Assembly: GCF_029392315.1 (NCBI RefSeq)
Contig: NZ_CP113939.1
Span: forward strand, 620,001 to 684,000
Length of the DNA: 64,000 nt
DNA from: Bifidobacterium sp. ESL0690
GTDB lineage: Bacteria > Actinomycetota > Actinomycetes > Actinomycetales > Bifidobacteriaceae
Reading direction: 5' to 3'
The position numbers were made by a program, and so were the translations under genes. This document shows, in pieces, positions 35,799 to 44,291 of the stretch (position 1 is its first letter; each line of letters begins with the position of its first letter). Below the pieces are notes generated by a model. That model saw only the letters and a list, made by a program, of their open reading frames with translations, searched no databases and was not told the origin of the DNA.

Positions 35799-38729
35799 GT
35801 GGCAAAACAGCGCGTATATGAACTCGCTAAAGAGTTTGGCGTAGAAAGCAAAGATGTTCTTCAGAAGCTGAAGGACATGGGGGAGTTCGTCAAATCCGCG
35901 TCCTCCACAGTGGAAGCGCCGGTCGTTCGCAAATTGCGGGCCGCGTTCCCGCAAAATAGTAATTCCGGAGCAAATGGGGATTCCGGGAAATCCAAGTCTT
36001 CCGCTCACGGCGCCAAGCCGGGCAACAATCATCAGCGTCAAGGCGCGAGTTCAGCGAAGCCGGGAGAACAGTCTCATCCGCATTTCTCTGCGAAGCCTGG
36101 CTTCGGATCTCATCACGAATCTTCGCGCGGCGAGCAGATGCACGGTTCTCGCCGTGAAGGCGGCAACCACGAATACGAAGGCAACAGCGGTCGCAATGAG
36201 CACGGCGGCCACGACCACGGACATCGTCAGGGTGGCATGCCCGGTCCTCGCAACAACCAGCGTTTCGGCGGGAATAACGGGGGTATGAGACCAGGCGCGA
36301 ACAGTTCGCGCAACGGTTCCCCGCGTCCGGGCAACGGCGGCGCACAGCCGGCTCCGCATTCCCAGCATTCTGGTTCCGGGCCGCGTCCGGGTAATAATCC
36401 GTTCAGCCGCAAGCAGGGCATGCATGTGCCAATGCCGAGCGGTATTCCGCGTCCGCATCCGATGGCCCGACCCACGGTCAACAACGGTCGTAACGGTGGC
36501 CGCAATGGAGGACGTAACGGCGGACGCGGTGGATTCCGTAACGGGCGTTCGGAGCAAGGTGCAAGGCCAGGGCAGTGGGGCCACAATCGTCCCGGCCAAG
36601 GCCAAGGTGAATCCCAAGGCCGTGGCGGCAACCGCTTCGGCGGCGGTGCCGGTGGCGGCGGCTATCAGGGTGGCGGTCCGTCCCGTGGTGGCGGCCGCGG
36701 TCGCGGTGGTGCCGCAGGTGCATTCGGTCGTCAGGGCGGCAAGTCCTCGAGGGCTCGTAAGAACAGGCTCGCGAAACGTCGTGATTACGAGGAGATCAAA
36801 GCTCCTACCATCGGCGGCGTACGCATTCCCGCCGGCAACGGCAAGACCATTAAGCTGCGTCAAGGCGCGACCTTGGCCGACCTGGCTGAGAAGATCAATG
36901 TCAATCCCGCCGCTTTGGTGACCGTCATGTTCCACTTGGGCGAGATGGTCACGGCCACCCAGTCCCTCGATGAAGCGACCTTCCAAATTCTTGGTGAGGA
37001 AATCGGCTGGAACGTCAAGATTGTTTCCGCCGAGGAGGAAGACAAGGAAATCCTCCAGCAGTTCGACATCGATCTGGATGAAGAAGAGCTGCAGGATGAC
37101 AAGAACCTTAAGCCGCGTCCGCCAGTGGTCACCGTCATGGGCCATGTCGACCACGGCAAGACCCGCCTGCTCGACACCATTCGTAAGACTAATGTCTCCG
37201 CACGTGAGGCCGGCGGTATCACCCAGCGCATCGGCGCTTATCAGGTGACCGTCAACCTCGAAGACAAACCGCGTAAGATCACCTTCCTCGATACCCCTGG
37301 CCACGAGGCGTTCACCGCCATGCGTGCCCGTGGTGCCGAGCTCACCGATATCGCGGTCTTGGTCGTTGCGGCCGATGACGGCGTGATGCCGCAGACGGTC
37401 GAGGCCATCAACCACGCACAGGCGGCCAACGTGCCGATTGTCGTGGCGGTCAACAAGATCGATGTCGAAGGTGCAAACCCCGAAAAGGTGCGCGGCCAAT
37501 TGACCGAATTTGGCCTGGTTCCTGAAGAGTACGGCGGTGACACCATGTTCGTCGATATCTCGGCGAAGCAGGGCACGAACGTCGACAAACTGCTCGAGGC
37601 GATTCTTTTGACCGCCGACGCGGAACTTGATTTGAAGGCCAACCCCGACATGGATGCGCGCGGCGCGACCGTCGAGGCAAGGCTCGACAAGGGCCGCGGC
37701 GCCGTGGCGACCGTGCTGGTGCAGCAGGGCACGCTCCATGTGGGCGATGCCATTGTGGCTGGTACTTCCTATGGCCGCGTGCGTGCGATGCTCAACGAGG
37801 ACGGCAAGCAGATGAAGGCCGCAGAGCCTTCCACGCCTGTCCAGGTGCTTGGCTTGACTTCCGTGCCGAGCGCAGGCGACCTCTTCCTGGTCGCTCCTGA
37901 CGACCGTACCGCCCGCCAGATTGCCGAAAAGCGTCAGGCCTCCGAACGTGCGGCCCAGCTGGCCAAGCGTCGCAAGGTTGTCTCGCTCGAGAGCCTTAAG
38001 GAGCAGTTCGCCAAGTCCGAGGTCGACATGCTCAACATCGTCATCAAGGGCGACTCCTCTGGTTCCGTCGAGGCGCTGGAAGATTCCCTGATGAAGATCG
38101 AAGTGTCCGACGAGGTCGGTATCCAGGTCATCCACCGCGGCGTCGGCGCGATTACCCAGAACGATGTCAACCTGGCAAGTGTGGACAAGGCCGTTATCAT
38201 TGGCTTCAACGTCCGCCCGAACCGTCAGGTCGCGGACCTCGCCGAGCGCGAGGGCGTGGAGATCAAGTACTACTCCATCATCTACAAGGCGATTGAAGAC
38301 ATCGAGGCCGCTCTTAAGGGCATGCTCAAGCCGGAATACGAAGAGGTCACCACCTCCCATTCCGAGATCCGCCAGATCTTCCGTTCCTCCAAGTTCGGCA
38401 ACATCGCGGGCGTCATGGTCCAGGACGGAGAGGTCAAGCGTGGCACCAAGGCGCGTATCCTGCGCAATGGCGTCACCACGGTCAACGATCTCGAGATCTC
38501 CTCGCTGCGTCGTTTCAAGGACGACGTGCAGTCGGTCAAGGAAGGTTACGAGGCCGGTATCAACCTCGGCAACTTCAACGACATCCAGGAAGGCGACATC
38601 ATCGAGACCTTCGAGATGAAGGAAATCGAGCGCAAGGACGGACAGCCTTCGAAGAAGGACGACAAGTCCGACGATGCTAAAGGTGATCTCAAGGCGCCGG
38701 CTCCCAAGGCTGATTCCAAGAAGAACTGA
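35799..38729 (+). CDS. infB: Translation initiation factor IF-2
   Basis: 976 residues. Residues about 1-55 form the IF2-N helix region ([30 protein letters not shown]). Residues about 60-320 are low complexity (Gly, Asn, Arg, His, Pro) with short reiterated units such as NGGRNGGR. The G domain begins near residue 440: P-loop GHVDHGKT (about 448), [12 protein letters not shown] and [12 protein letters not shown]. Domains II-IV follow to the end. IF-2 brings initiator tRNA to the 30S subunit and promotes joining. The start ATG at 35799 is placed by homology; a shorter isoform from an internal start is possible. Two hairpins and an unusual repeat array lie downstream. Confidence 0.97.
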   Translation: MAKQRVYELAKEFGVESKDVLQKLKDMGEFVKSASSTVEAPVVRKLRAAFPQNSNSGANGDSGKSKSSAHGAKPGNNHQRQGASSAKPGEQSHPHFSAKPGFGSHHESSRGEQMHGSRREGGNHEYEGNSGRNEHGGHDHGHRQGGMPGPRNNQRFGGNNGGMRPGANSSRNGSPRPGNGGAQPAPHSQHSGSGPRPGNNPFSRKQGMHVPMPSGIPRPHPMARPTVNNGRNGGRNGGRNGGRGGFRNGRSEQGARPGQWGHNRPGQGQGESQGRGGNRFGGGAGGGGYQGGGPSRGGGRGRGGAAGAFGRQGGKSSRARKNRLAKRRDYEEIKAPTIGGVRIPAGNGKTIKLRQGATLADLAEKINVNPAALVTVMFHLGEMVTATQSLDEATFQILGEEIGWNVKIVSAEEEDKEILQQFDIDLDEEELQDDKNLKPRPPVVTVMGHVDHGKTRLLDTIRKTNVSAREAGGITQRIGAYQVTVNLEDKPRKITFLDTPGHEAFTAMRARGAELTDIAVLVVAADDGVMPQTVEAINHAQAANVPIVVAVNKIDVEGANPEKVRGQLTEFGLVPEEYGGDTMFVDISAKQGTNVDKLLEAILLTADAELDLKANPDMDARGATVEARLDKGRGAVATVLVQQGTLHVGDAIVAGTSYGRVRAMLNEDGKQMKAAEPSTPVQVLGLTSVPSAGDLFLVAPDDRTARQIAEKRQASERAAQLAKRRKVVSLESLKEQFAKSEVDMLNIVIKGDSSGSVEALEDSLMKIEVSDEVGIQVIHRGVGAITQNDVNLASVDKAVIIGFNVRPNRQVADLAEREGVEIKYYSIIYKAIEDIEAALKGMLKPEYEEVTTSHSEIRQIFRSSKFGNIAGVMVQDGEVKRGTKARILRNGVTTVNDLEISSLRRFKDDVQSVKEGYEAGINLGNFNDIQEGDIIETFEMKEIERKDGQPSKKDDKSDDAKGDLKAPAPKADSKKN

Positions 38730-38737
38730 ATACCGAA

Positions 38738-38779
38738 CGGTTCGGTCTGATTATTCTGATTGTTTAGGCCGAACCGATT
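38738..38779 (+). terminator. Hairpin after infB
   Basis: CGGTTCGG (38738-38745) pairs with CCGAACCG (38769-38776) across a long loop, then ATTATT. Confidence 0.55.
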
Positions 38780-38790
38780 ATTGAGCGTTA

Positions 38791-38836
38791 GTCGCCCGTC
38801 GCGCCGTTGGTTGTGCGCGGCGGGCGACAACGTTTT
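38791..38836 (+). terminator. Terminator after infB
   Basis: GTCGCCCG (38791-38798) pairs with CGGGCGAC (38821-38828), with an inner CGCGC/GCGCG extension, then AACGTTTT. Confidence 0.75.
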
Positions 38837-38852
38837 GCGGATTGAAACAGGA

Positions 38853-39110
38853 ATGTGTCATTTTTGGCGGTAAAGCGCATTGTCGTACCGTGAAAGGCCT
38901 GTTTATCGGCGCTGAATGTGTCTTTTCCCGGCGGTAAGTCTTATACTGTTGTGATGGATACGGCTTGTTTATTGCCTCTAAATGCGTCTTTTGCCGCAGT
39001 AAGTGTCATTGTTGTGCGGGAAACAACCTATTTGGCGCGAATAAATGCGACATTTGCCGCACATCAGGGGTAGTTAGTGCGGGTAACGACGCATTTGGCT
39101 CGCATTTGGC
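38853..39110. repeat. Array of four degenerate 63-66 bp hairpin repeats, infB-rbfA spacer
   Basis: Four units begin with ATGYGTC or ATGCGAC at 38853, 38916, 38982 and 39045. Each has a TTTTGCCGC-like block, then a TGCGGGAAA-like block that pairs back with it, then a T-rich GTTTATTGGCG-like end. Spacing is 63, 66 and 63 bp. The same plan recurs at 54017-54200. There is no coding frame through it. Confidence 0.65.
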
Positions 39111-39227
39111 AGTCTATCATGTGTGCTGAGACGGAAGCGTAACGAGACATTAGCTCGGGGAACGCGTATTCTCGTCAGCCGGTATCATGAAACGTAATAG
39201 ATAGAGTAAGCAATAAAAGGAAACGTT

Positions 39228-39710
39228 ATGGCAGGAACCAATCCACGGGCCGCGCGTATCGCGGCGTTGATCCAGCGCGTCATCGCCTCGTCGATGGAAC
39301 GCACGTTGCACGACAAGCGCTTGAACGGCGTCACCATCACCGACGTCCGCGTCACCGGCGACTTGCAGATTGCCCGCGTCTACTGGACGCAGCTCGGCCA
39401 GGAGGGCAAAGCCGAGGGGGAGCGCAAGCGTGCGGAACAGGCGCTGAAGCAGGCCACTGGCAGGCTCCGTTCGCTGGTCGGCGCGAAGGCCGGGCTGCGG
39501 CTTACCCCGCAGTTGCAGTTCATCTACGATGAGGTGCCGAGCGAGGCGCACGAAATCGAGGACATTCTGGTTACCGCGCACAAGCGTGACGAGGAGCTCG
39601 ACAAGGCCCGTGAGACCGCGAAGTATGCCGGTGACGAGAATCCGTACGTGGAGCCGCGCAAGAAGAAGACCGCTGCCGATTTTGAGGATGATGGTGTCGA
39701 AGAAGAATAA
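39228..39710 (+). CDS. rbfA: 30S ribosome-binding factor A
   Basis: 160 residues. The start PRAARIAALIQRVIASSMERTLHDKRL and the KH-like ITDVRVTGDLQIARVYWTQLG are RbfA signatures; the acidic, Lys-rich tail after residue 125 is an extension. RbfA acts in late 16S 5'-end maturation and cold adaptation. AAAGGAAACG precedes the ATG. The last 20 bases overlap the start of truB, which fits one transcript. Confidence 0.95.
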   Translation: MAGTNPRAARIAALIQRVIASSMERTLHDKRLNGVTITDVRVTGDLQIARVYWTQLGQEGKAEGERKRAEQALKQATGRLRSLVGAKAGLRLTPQLQFIYDEVPSEAHEIEDILVTAHKRDEELDKARETAKYAGDENPYVEPRKKKTAADFEDDGVEEE

Positions 39711-40941
39711 ACAACCGGAACTTTCCGGGCTGGTAGTTGTTGACAAGCCGCTTGGCGTGACCAGCCACGATGTGGTGGCGGCCGTGCGTGGGGAGCTGCA
39801 CATGCGTCGCGTCGGGCATGCGGGCACGCTCGATCCACAGGCCTCGGGCGTGCTGGTCATCGGGTTCAGTCACGGTACGCGGCTTTTGAACTATATCGTC
39901 GACCATACCAAGACTTACGAAGCCACCATCCGCCTTGGTCAGAGAAGTACTACCGACGATTCCGAAGGTGAGATCACCACGGTTGCGCCGGTAAGGTTGG
40001 CTGATGGTTCGGCGCAGTCATCAAGCGATGAACGTGATGGAGACCCTGATGACGTTCGTATGCTAACGCTCCACCAGGTTGAGCAAGCTATTGAAGAACA
40101 CCTAACTGGCAATATCCAGCAGGTGCCAAGTTCCTATTCAGCAGTTCGCGTCAATGGCCGTCACGCTTACGAACTGGCTCGTCAAGGGAAAGTTGTGGAG
40201 CTGAACGCCCGTCCGGTTACCATCAGTGAATTCACCGTCTTAGACGCTCGTAATGCCGAAGCGAGAAACAACGTTTTTGATGCTGAGAAGTACGAAAATG
40301 ACACGAGAGCGGGAGTGGCTTCCGTTGTCGACGTGGACGTGCGTATCAGCTGTTCGACGGGGACGTATATCCGTTCGCTCGGGCGCGATTTGGGACAGCT
40401 TTTGGGCGTCGGCGGTTATCTGACGAAGCTGCGTCGCACAAGGGTTGGCAAGTTTGATTTGGCCGATCCGCAATTGGCGGAGCGTGTGGTTACGGCACAT
40501 GCCAAGCCGCATACATTTACCAATCGCGAGGGCGTAACGCTGACACTGAAGCGGGCCGTGCTGGACATCGATGCCGACGAACTGAAACGTTGCGCGCTGA
40601 CCATGCTCGAGGCCGCGCAACGTACGATGCCGACCATTCCCATTAGGGATGAGGACGCCAAAAATTTGCGTTTCGGACGTAGACTGCCGATGATTCTAGC
40701 TGCTGGTGCAAGTGCCGAATATGGTTCCGGTGCCGCCGCTGAAACCGATAATTCGGCACAAATCGTCAAGACCGCTGATGATAAAGCTGTGACAAATGAC
40801 GGCAAAACTTCAACTAATACCAGCGGAACTAATGACATCGCGGCCGTGTATCTCCCTCAAACGGAAGAGGTCGTAGGCATCGTGGAACCGGCAAACAGCC
40901 ATGAGCTCAAATCCGTGGTGGTGTTCCCGCAGGTCGGGTAA
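39691..40941 (+). CDS. truB: tRNA pseudouridine synthase B with internal inserts
   Basis: 416 residues, longer than the usual 290-320. The core has LSGLVVVDKPLGVTSHDVVAAVRG, VGHAGTLDPQASGVLVIGFS with catalytic Asp48, and the CSTGTYIRSLGRDLGQLLGVGGYLTKLRRTRVG loop. Low-complexity inserts lie near residues 95-120 (Asp/Ser/Glu-rich) and 340-390 (Ala/Ser/Asn/Thr-rich). TruB makes pseudouridine 55 in the T-loop. The ATG at 39691 lies inside the end of rbfA; an ATG at 39688 and a GTG at 39694 are alternatives, with GAGG just upstream. Confidence 0.93.
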   Translation: MVSKKNKQPELSGLVVVDKPLGVTSHDVVAAVRGELHMRRVGHAGTLDPQASGVLVIGFSHGTRLLNYIVDHTKTYEATIRLGQRSTTDDSEGEITTVAPVRLADGSAQSSSDERDGDPDDVRMLTLHQVEQAIEEHLTGNIQQVPSSYSAVRVNGRHAYELARQGKVVELNARPVTISEFTVLDARNAEARNNVFDAEKYENDTRAGVASVVDVDVRISCSTGTYIRSLGRDLGQLLGVGGYLTKLRRTRVGKFDLADPQLAERVVTAHAKPHTFTNREGVTLTLKRAVLDIDADELKRCALTMLEAAQRTMPTIPIRDEDAKNLRFGRRLPMILAAGASAEYGSGAAAETDNSAQIVKTADDKAVTNDGKTSTNTSGTNDIAAVYLPQTEEVVGIVEPANSHELKSVVVFPQVG

Positions 40942-41122
40942 AGCCGGATGGCTAAGTAAAGTTTCAGACTCTCGTAAGTCTGATACTGAGTAAAACCCTA
41001 GGCCGTATAAGACCTCGGACCGCATAAAACTTCAGGCCGTGTAAAGCCTCAAGAATAGAGGGCTTTCGCGCGGGCGGCTTGGCTGATAAAATGGCTTGCG
41101 GCAAACAAGACAAAGGATTTTG

Positions 41123-42454
41123 ATGAAGATCACCAGGTTGACACCCGACTCTAACGGATTGGTGGATTGGCCCACCCTCAGCTCGCACAAGCGCGTGGTC
41201 ATGACGATCGGCGTGTTCGACGGCATGCACAAGGGCCATCAGGCTGTGGTTCGTCGTGTCGTGGAACTGGCGAAGCAGACTGATTCGTTGGCTGTCGTGA
41301 TGATTCTCGACCCGCGGCCGGCGCTTGCGCATACCTACGCCGACGAACATGACGGTATGGATCTGCCGAAGGATTTCGTGGACACACAGGCACTGAGCTC
41401 CGTCGAACAGCGTGCGCGAGTCATGGACAAGCTTGGCGTCGATCGCGTAATTGTATTGCATTATACGCTGGCGTTCGCGGCTAAATCGTTCCGCTTCTTC
41501 TTGGGTCAGATGGTCGGCAAGCTTGGCATGCGCACGCTCGTGCTCGGGCAGGATGCGGCGTTGGGCGCGAATCGGAAGGGCGATATCAAGTCCATTCAGG
41601 AACTTTGCGAGGCCACGCGTGTCTTCGAGCTCGATGTCGTTGATGATTTGGGACCAGGCTATACGTGGGTGCCGTTGCATTTTGAACCGAAGATGCCGGA
41701 AGGCGTCGGCGAGCCGCAAGACCCTCGAGAAGGCATGAGCAAGGCCGAACTGCGTGCGTGGACCAAAAAGAACAACTGCCGCAAAGTACGGGTCTGGAGC
41801 TCGTCGAACGTGCGGTATTTGCTTTCGCAGGGATGTGTGAAGGCTGCAGCCGAGATTTTGGGGCATGACCATGCCGTCGAAGGCGTGGTGGTGCACGGCG
41901 AGCAGCGTGGGCGTGAGATTGGCTTCCCGACCGCGAACTTGTCGCAAGTGGTTGAGGGCTATGTGCCGGTTGACGGGGTATATGCCGGCTGGCTGGTTGA
42001 TTTGGGACCGGTTGATGCTGGCTCGAACGGCGGTAATGGCAGCAACGCTGGTAATCCTAGCAATGGGACGAGCGGTACCGGAAACAGTCGCAGCATTGAG
42101 AATGGTGGGGGTACTAAGGCTTCCGGTAAAAGCAATACGTCGAACGGCGTGGATGCTGCTAACCTTGCGTCTCCCTCCGACGAGATGCGCATGGCTCCAG
42201 GTTCGCCATGGCGCTGGCCGGCCGCGATTTCCATCGGTACCAAGCCGACGTATAGCGACGAGACCGGCATCAATGAGCGCGTCATCGAGCCATATTGCGT
42301 CACCGACGATTGGCTCGAACTTTATGATCACAAGGTGCGCGTGGAATTCACCCAGTTCCTGCGCGGTCAGGTCAAGTTCGATGGCACTGACGAGCTCAAG
42401 GCCGCGTTGAAGGATTATGCCGATCAGACGTTGGCAATCACCGGCGCGAAGTGA
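41123..42454 (+). CDS. ribF: Bifunctional riboflavin kinase/FAD synthetase with a Gly/Ser/Asn insert
   Basis: 443 residues against roughly 310-330 for the family. The FAD synthetase half has TIGVFDGMHKGHQ and WSSSNVRYLLSQG. The riboflavin kinase half starts VEGVVVHGEQRGREIGFPTANLS and ends HKVRVEFTQFLRGQVKFDGTDEL. Between VDGVYAGWLVDLGP and the AISIGTKPTYSDE segment lies an insert of about 60 residues, very rich in Gly, Ser, Asn and Thr. The enzyme turns riboflavin into FMN and FAD. AAGGA lies before the ATG at 41123. It is the third gene of the rbfA-truB-ribF block, 181 bp after truB. Confidence 0.94.
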   Translation: MKITRLTPDSNGLVDWPTLSSHKRVVMTIGVFDGMHKGHQAVVRRVVELAKQTDSLAVVMILDPRPALAHTYADEHDGMDLPKDFVDTQALSSVEQRARVMDKLGVDRVIVLHYTLAFAAKSFRFFLGQMVGKLGMRTLVLGQDAALGANRKGDIKSIQELCEATRVFELDVVDDLGPGYTWVPLHFEPKMPEGVGEPQDPREGMSKAELRAWTKKNNCRKVRVWSSSNVRYLLSQGCVKAAAEILGHDHAVEGVVVHGEQRGREIGFPTANLSQVVEGYVPVDGVYAGWLVDLGPVDAGSNGGNGSNAGNPSNGTSGTGNSRSIENGGGTKASGKSNTSNGVDAANLASPSDEMRMAPGSPWRWPAAISIGTKPTYSDETGINERVIEPYCVTDDWLELYDHKVRVEFTQFLRGQVKFDGTDELKAALKDYADQTLAITGAK

Positions 42455-42473
42455 AGCTTGGCCGCTGTTTTAC

Positions 42474-43193
42474 TTATTCGAGCGTGAAACCGTCAAAGGT
42501 GAAACCGGGGCTGACTACGCAGGAAACCAGCGCGTCGCCTTTGCCGGGTACCGTGCGCTGCCAGCAGCCTTCAGGAATGACCAACTGGCCAATGGGTTCC
42601 GTTGACAAATGGGATGGTTGCATATCCTCTTCTGGGGTGGTGCCGGTCGCATTCGGATTGACCGAAGCCAGGCCTTGCCCGAGCGTATAAAGCGTGCGGC
42701 CGGATTCGTCGGCCGGGGCGTTGCCATACCCGCCCAACTCCAGGCCGACGGTGGCTGGCCCATGCCAAAGCCAGATTTCGGTGGCATCCACTTTATGCCA
42801 GGCACTTGCGTCGCCTTGAGCCAGTAGGAAGTAGATCAGCGAAGCTAGTGGACGGCCTTCCGTTGCCTTCATCGATTTGATGTCGGCTGCGGTCGCGGCG
42901 TAGGTATCGAAAGAATATGGGGCATTGATATTGCCAGAATCTGTCGGATTCCCGGCGTTGGCGTCACTGCTGCGTTGCATTTCCCTGTATTCCGCGGCCT
43001 GTTGCGGCGCACCGTCACCGATACTACGCTGCGCATCCCCGCGTTCTGCGGCTTGCTGCGTCGCTGTTCCTGCCGCGGCCTGCAGGCTCAGCCAGGTCTG
43101 TCGGTACCATCCGCCCTCGGGATGCGCCTCAAGGTCCAGCGCCTTCACCATATGCTGCGCGTACTCGCTCATGTCTTCAAATGCAAGGCTCAT
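42474..43193 (-). CDS. Cupin superfamily protein, DUF985/YML079-like
   Basis: 239 residues. The family pattern is clear: LEAHPEGGWYRQTW at the start, SLIYFLLAQGDASAWHKVDATEIWLWHGPA as the first cupin box, and a late VVSPGFTFDGFTLE. Family members have a beta-barrel; a ligand or enzymatic role is unknown. Residues about 38-90 are an insert with a repeated QQAAE motif, absent from ordinary members. The gene converges on ribF with a 19-bp gap. Confidence 0.82.
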   Translation of the reverse strand: MSLAFEDMSEYAQHMVKALDLEAHPEGGWYRQTWLSLQAAAGTATQQAAERGDAQRSIGDGAPQQAAEYREMQRSSDANAGNPTDSGNINAPYSFDTYAATAADIKSMKATEGRPLASLIYFLLAQGDASAWHKVDATEIWLWHGPATVGLELGGYGNAPADESGRTLYTLGQGLASVNPNATGTTPEEDMQPSHLSTEPIGQLVIPEGCWQRTVPGKGDALVSCVVSPGFTFDGFTLE

Positions 43194-43544
43194 TGCTTTA
43201 TCCCCTTATTTATTTCTCGTCGAAAACAAACAGCCGGACTTTTGCCGATGTCAATTCATATCTAGACCATTCTATCAATTTCGTGGGTATGAACGTTTTA
43301 TGCGATTTTAAGGATTTCGCCGTTTCTCGTTGATTTGGTTATGAAATGCCTGATGCCTGATATGTGGAAGATTTGTTTTTCGGGTTCTCTGGTTTGATGG
43401 TTGAAATCGTTCGTTCTCAGGGTTGTCAGGTATTGGAAATCAGGGATTTTTCAGGGTGTTCCCCGATAAGGTTTTCGGATTTCGGCCCGTAGGGTGGAAG
43501 TGTAAGCGGCCGAAGGCAACAGTGCCGGCCCAAGGAGAACGAAG
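43194..43544. promoter_or_regulatory. Regulatory region upstream of the ABC exporter, with TCAGGG direct repeats
   Basis: No gene is seen. TCAGG(G/T) occurs at 43417, 43426, 43440 and 43451 in one orientation, the last two 11 bp apart. TTCGGCC (43481) and GGCCGAA (43508) form a stem nearer the gene. These could be binding sites for a response regulator, but none is encoded nearby. Confidence 0.4.
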
Positions 43545-44291
43545 ATGACACAAAACGTTGAAGCGCCATTGGTGGCGCAACATATTTCCTATCGGTACGT
43601 CGGCGGGGCTCAGGTGCTCCAGGACGTGTCGCTGATCGGCGAGACCGGTTCGTGGACGGCGGTGATGGGGCCGTCTGGTGCGGGTAAATCGACATTTCTC
43701 TACTGCTGCGCCGGTTTGCTCAAGCCAGAAAGCGGTGAGGTGACCGTTGCCGGCCATGCCTTGGAGCGGATGAACGAGCGCGACCTGACCCACCTGCGTC
43801 GTGACCATATCGGTTTCGTCTTTCAAGACTACAACCTTGTTCCGGCGTTCACCTGCTTGCAGAACGTCATGCTTTCCGATCTCTTTGGCGGACCGAAAAT
43901 CGAAACGAAAGCCGCTGTGAGCGCGTTAGCTGATGTAGGGCTTGCGGGTTACGAAAACAAGTATCCTGCGGATATGTCCGGCGGGCAGCGACAGCGCGTC
44001 TCGATCGCACGTGCGCTCGCCTCGCGTCCTCAGGTTCTCTTCGCCGACGAGCCGACCGGAGCGCTCGATACCAAAAGCTCACGCACGGTGATGGGCCTGT
44101 TTCGGACGGTCGCCACGCGTGGCACCACGATCCTGATGGTCACCCACGATCCCAACGTCGCCGCCTGCGCCGACCGGGTGATGTTCCTGGTCGACGGTCG
44201 TGTCCATTCCACTTGCTCCGGTGAGTCTGCCGCCAACATCGCCGGTCGGCTCGCTTTGATGAGTGACGGGAGGCGGGTCAGCAATGAATAG
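43545..44291 (+). CDS. ABC transporter ATP-binding protein, MacB/LolD type
   Basis: 248 residues. Walker A is GPSGAGKST near residue 43, the Q-loop lies in GFVFQDYNLVPAF, the signature is MSGGQRQRVSIARALA, and Walker B is VLFADEPTGALD. This subfamily drives lipoprotein export, bacitracin-type peptide efflux or cell-division FtsEX systems. CAAGGAGAACG precedes the ATG. It overlaps the following permease by eight bases, giving a two-gene exporter. The substrate is unknown. Confidence 0.92.
   Translation: MTQNVEAPLVAQHISYRYVGGAQVLQDVSLIGETGSWTAVMGPSGAGKSTFLYCCAGLLKPESGEVTVAGHALERMNERDLTHLRRDHIGFVFQDYNLVPAFTCLQNVMLSDLFGGPKIETKAAVSALADVGLAGYENKYPADMSGGQRQRVSIARALASRPQVLFADEPTGALDTKSSRTVMGLFRTVATRGTTILMVTHDPNVAACADRVMFLVDGRVHSTCSGESAANIAGRLALMSDGRRVSNE

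Noticed and set aside
36480-36720. Repetitive Gly/Asn/Arg codons inside infB, at first sight a minisatellite
   Set aside because: Reading frame is maintained and low-complexity N-terminal regions are normal for actinobacterial IF-2, so it is treated as part of the gene.
36051-38360. Long minus-strand open frame within infB
   Set aside because: Another high-GC shadow; it has no conserved motif and runs antisense to the IF-2 G domain.
38853-39110. CRISPR array as an explanation of the regular spacing between infB and rbfA
   Set aside because: Units are degenerate along their whole length with no constant repeat and unique spacer pattern, and there are no cas genes nearby.
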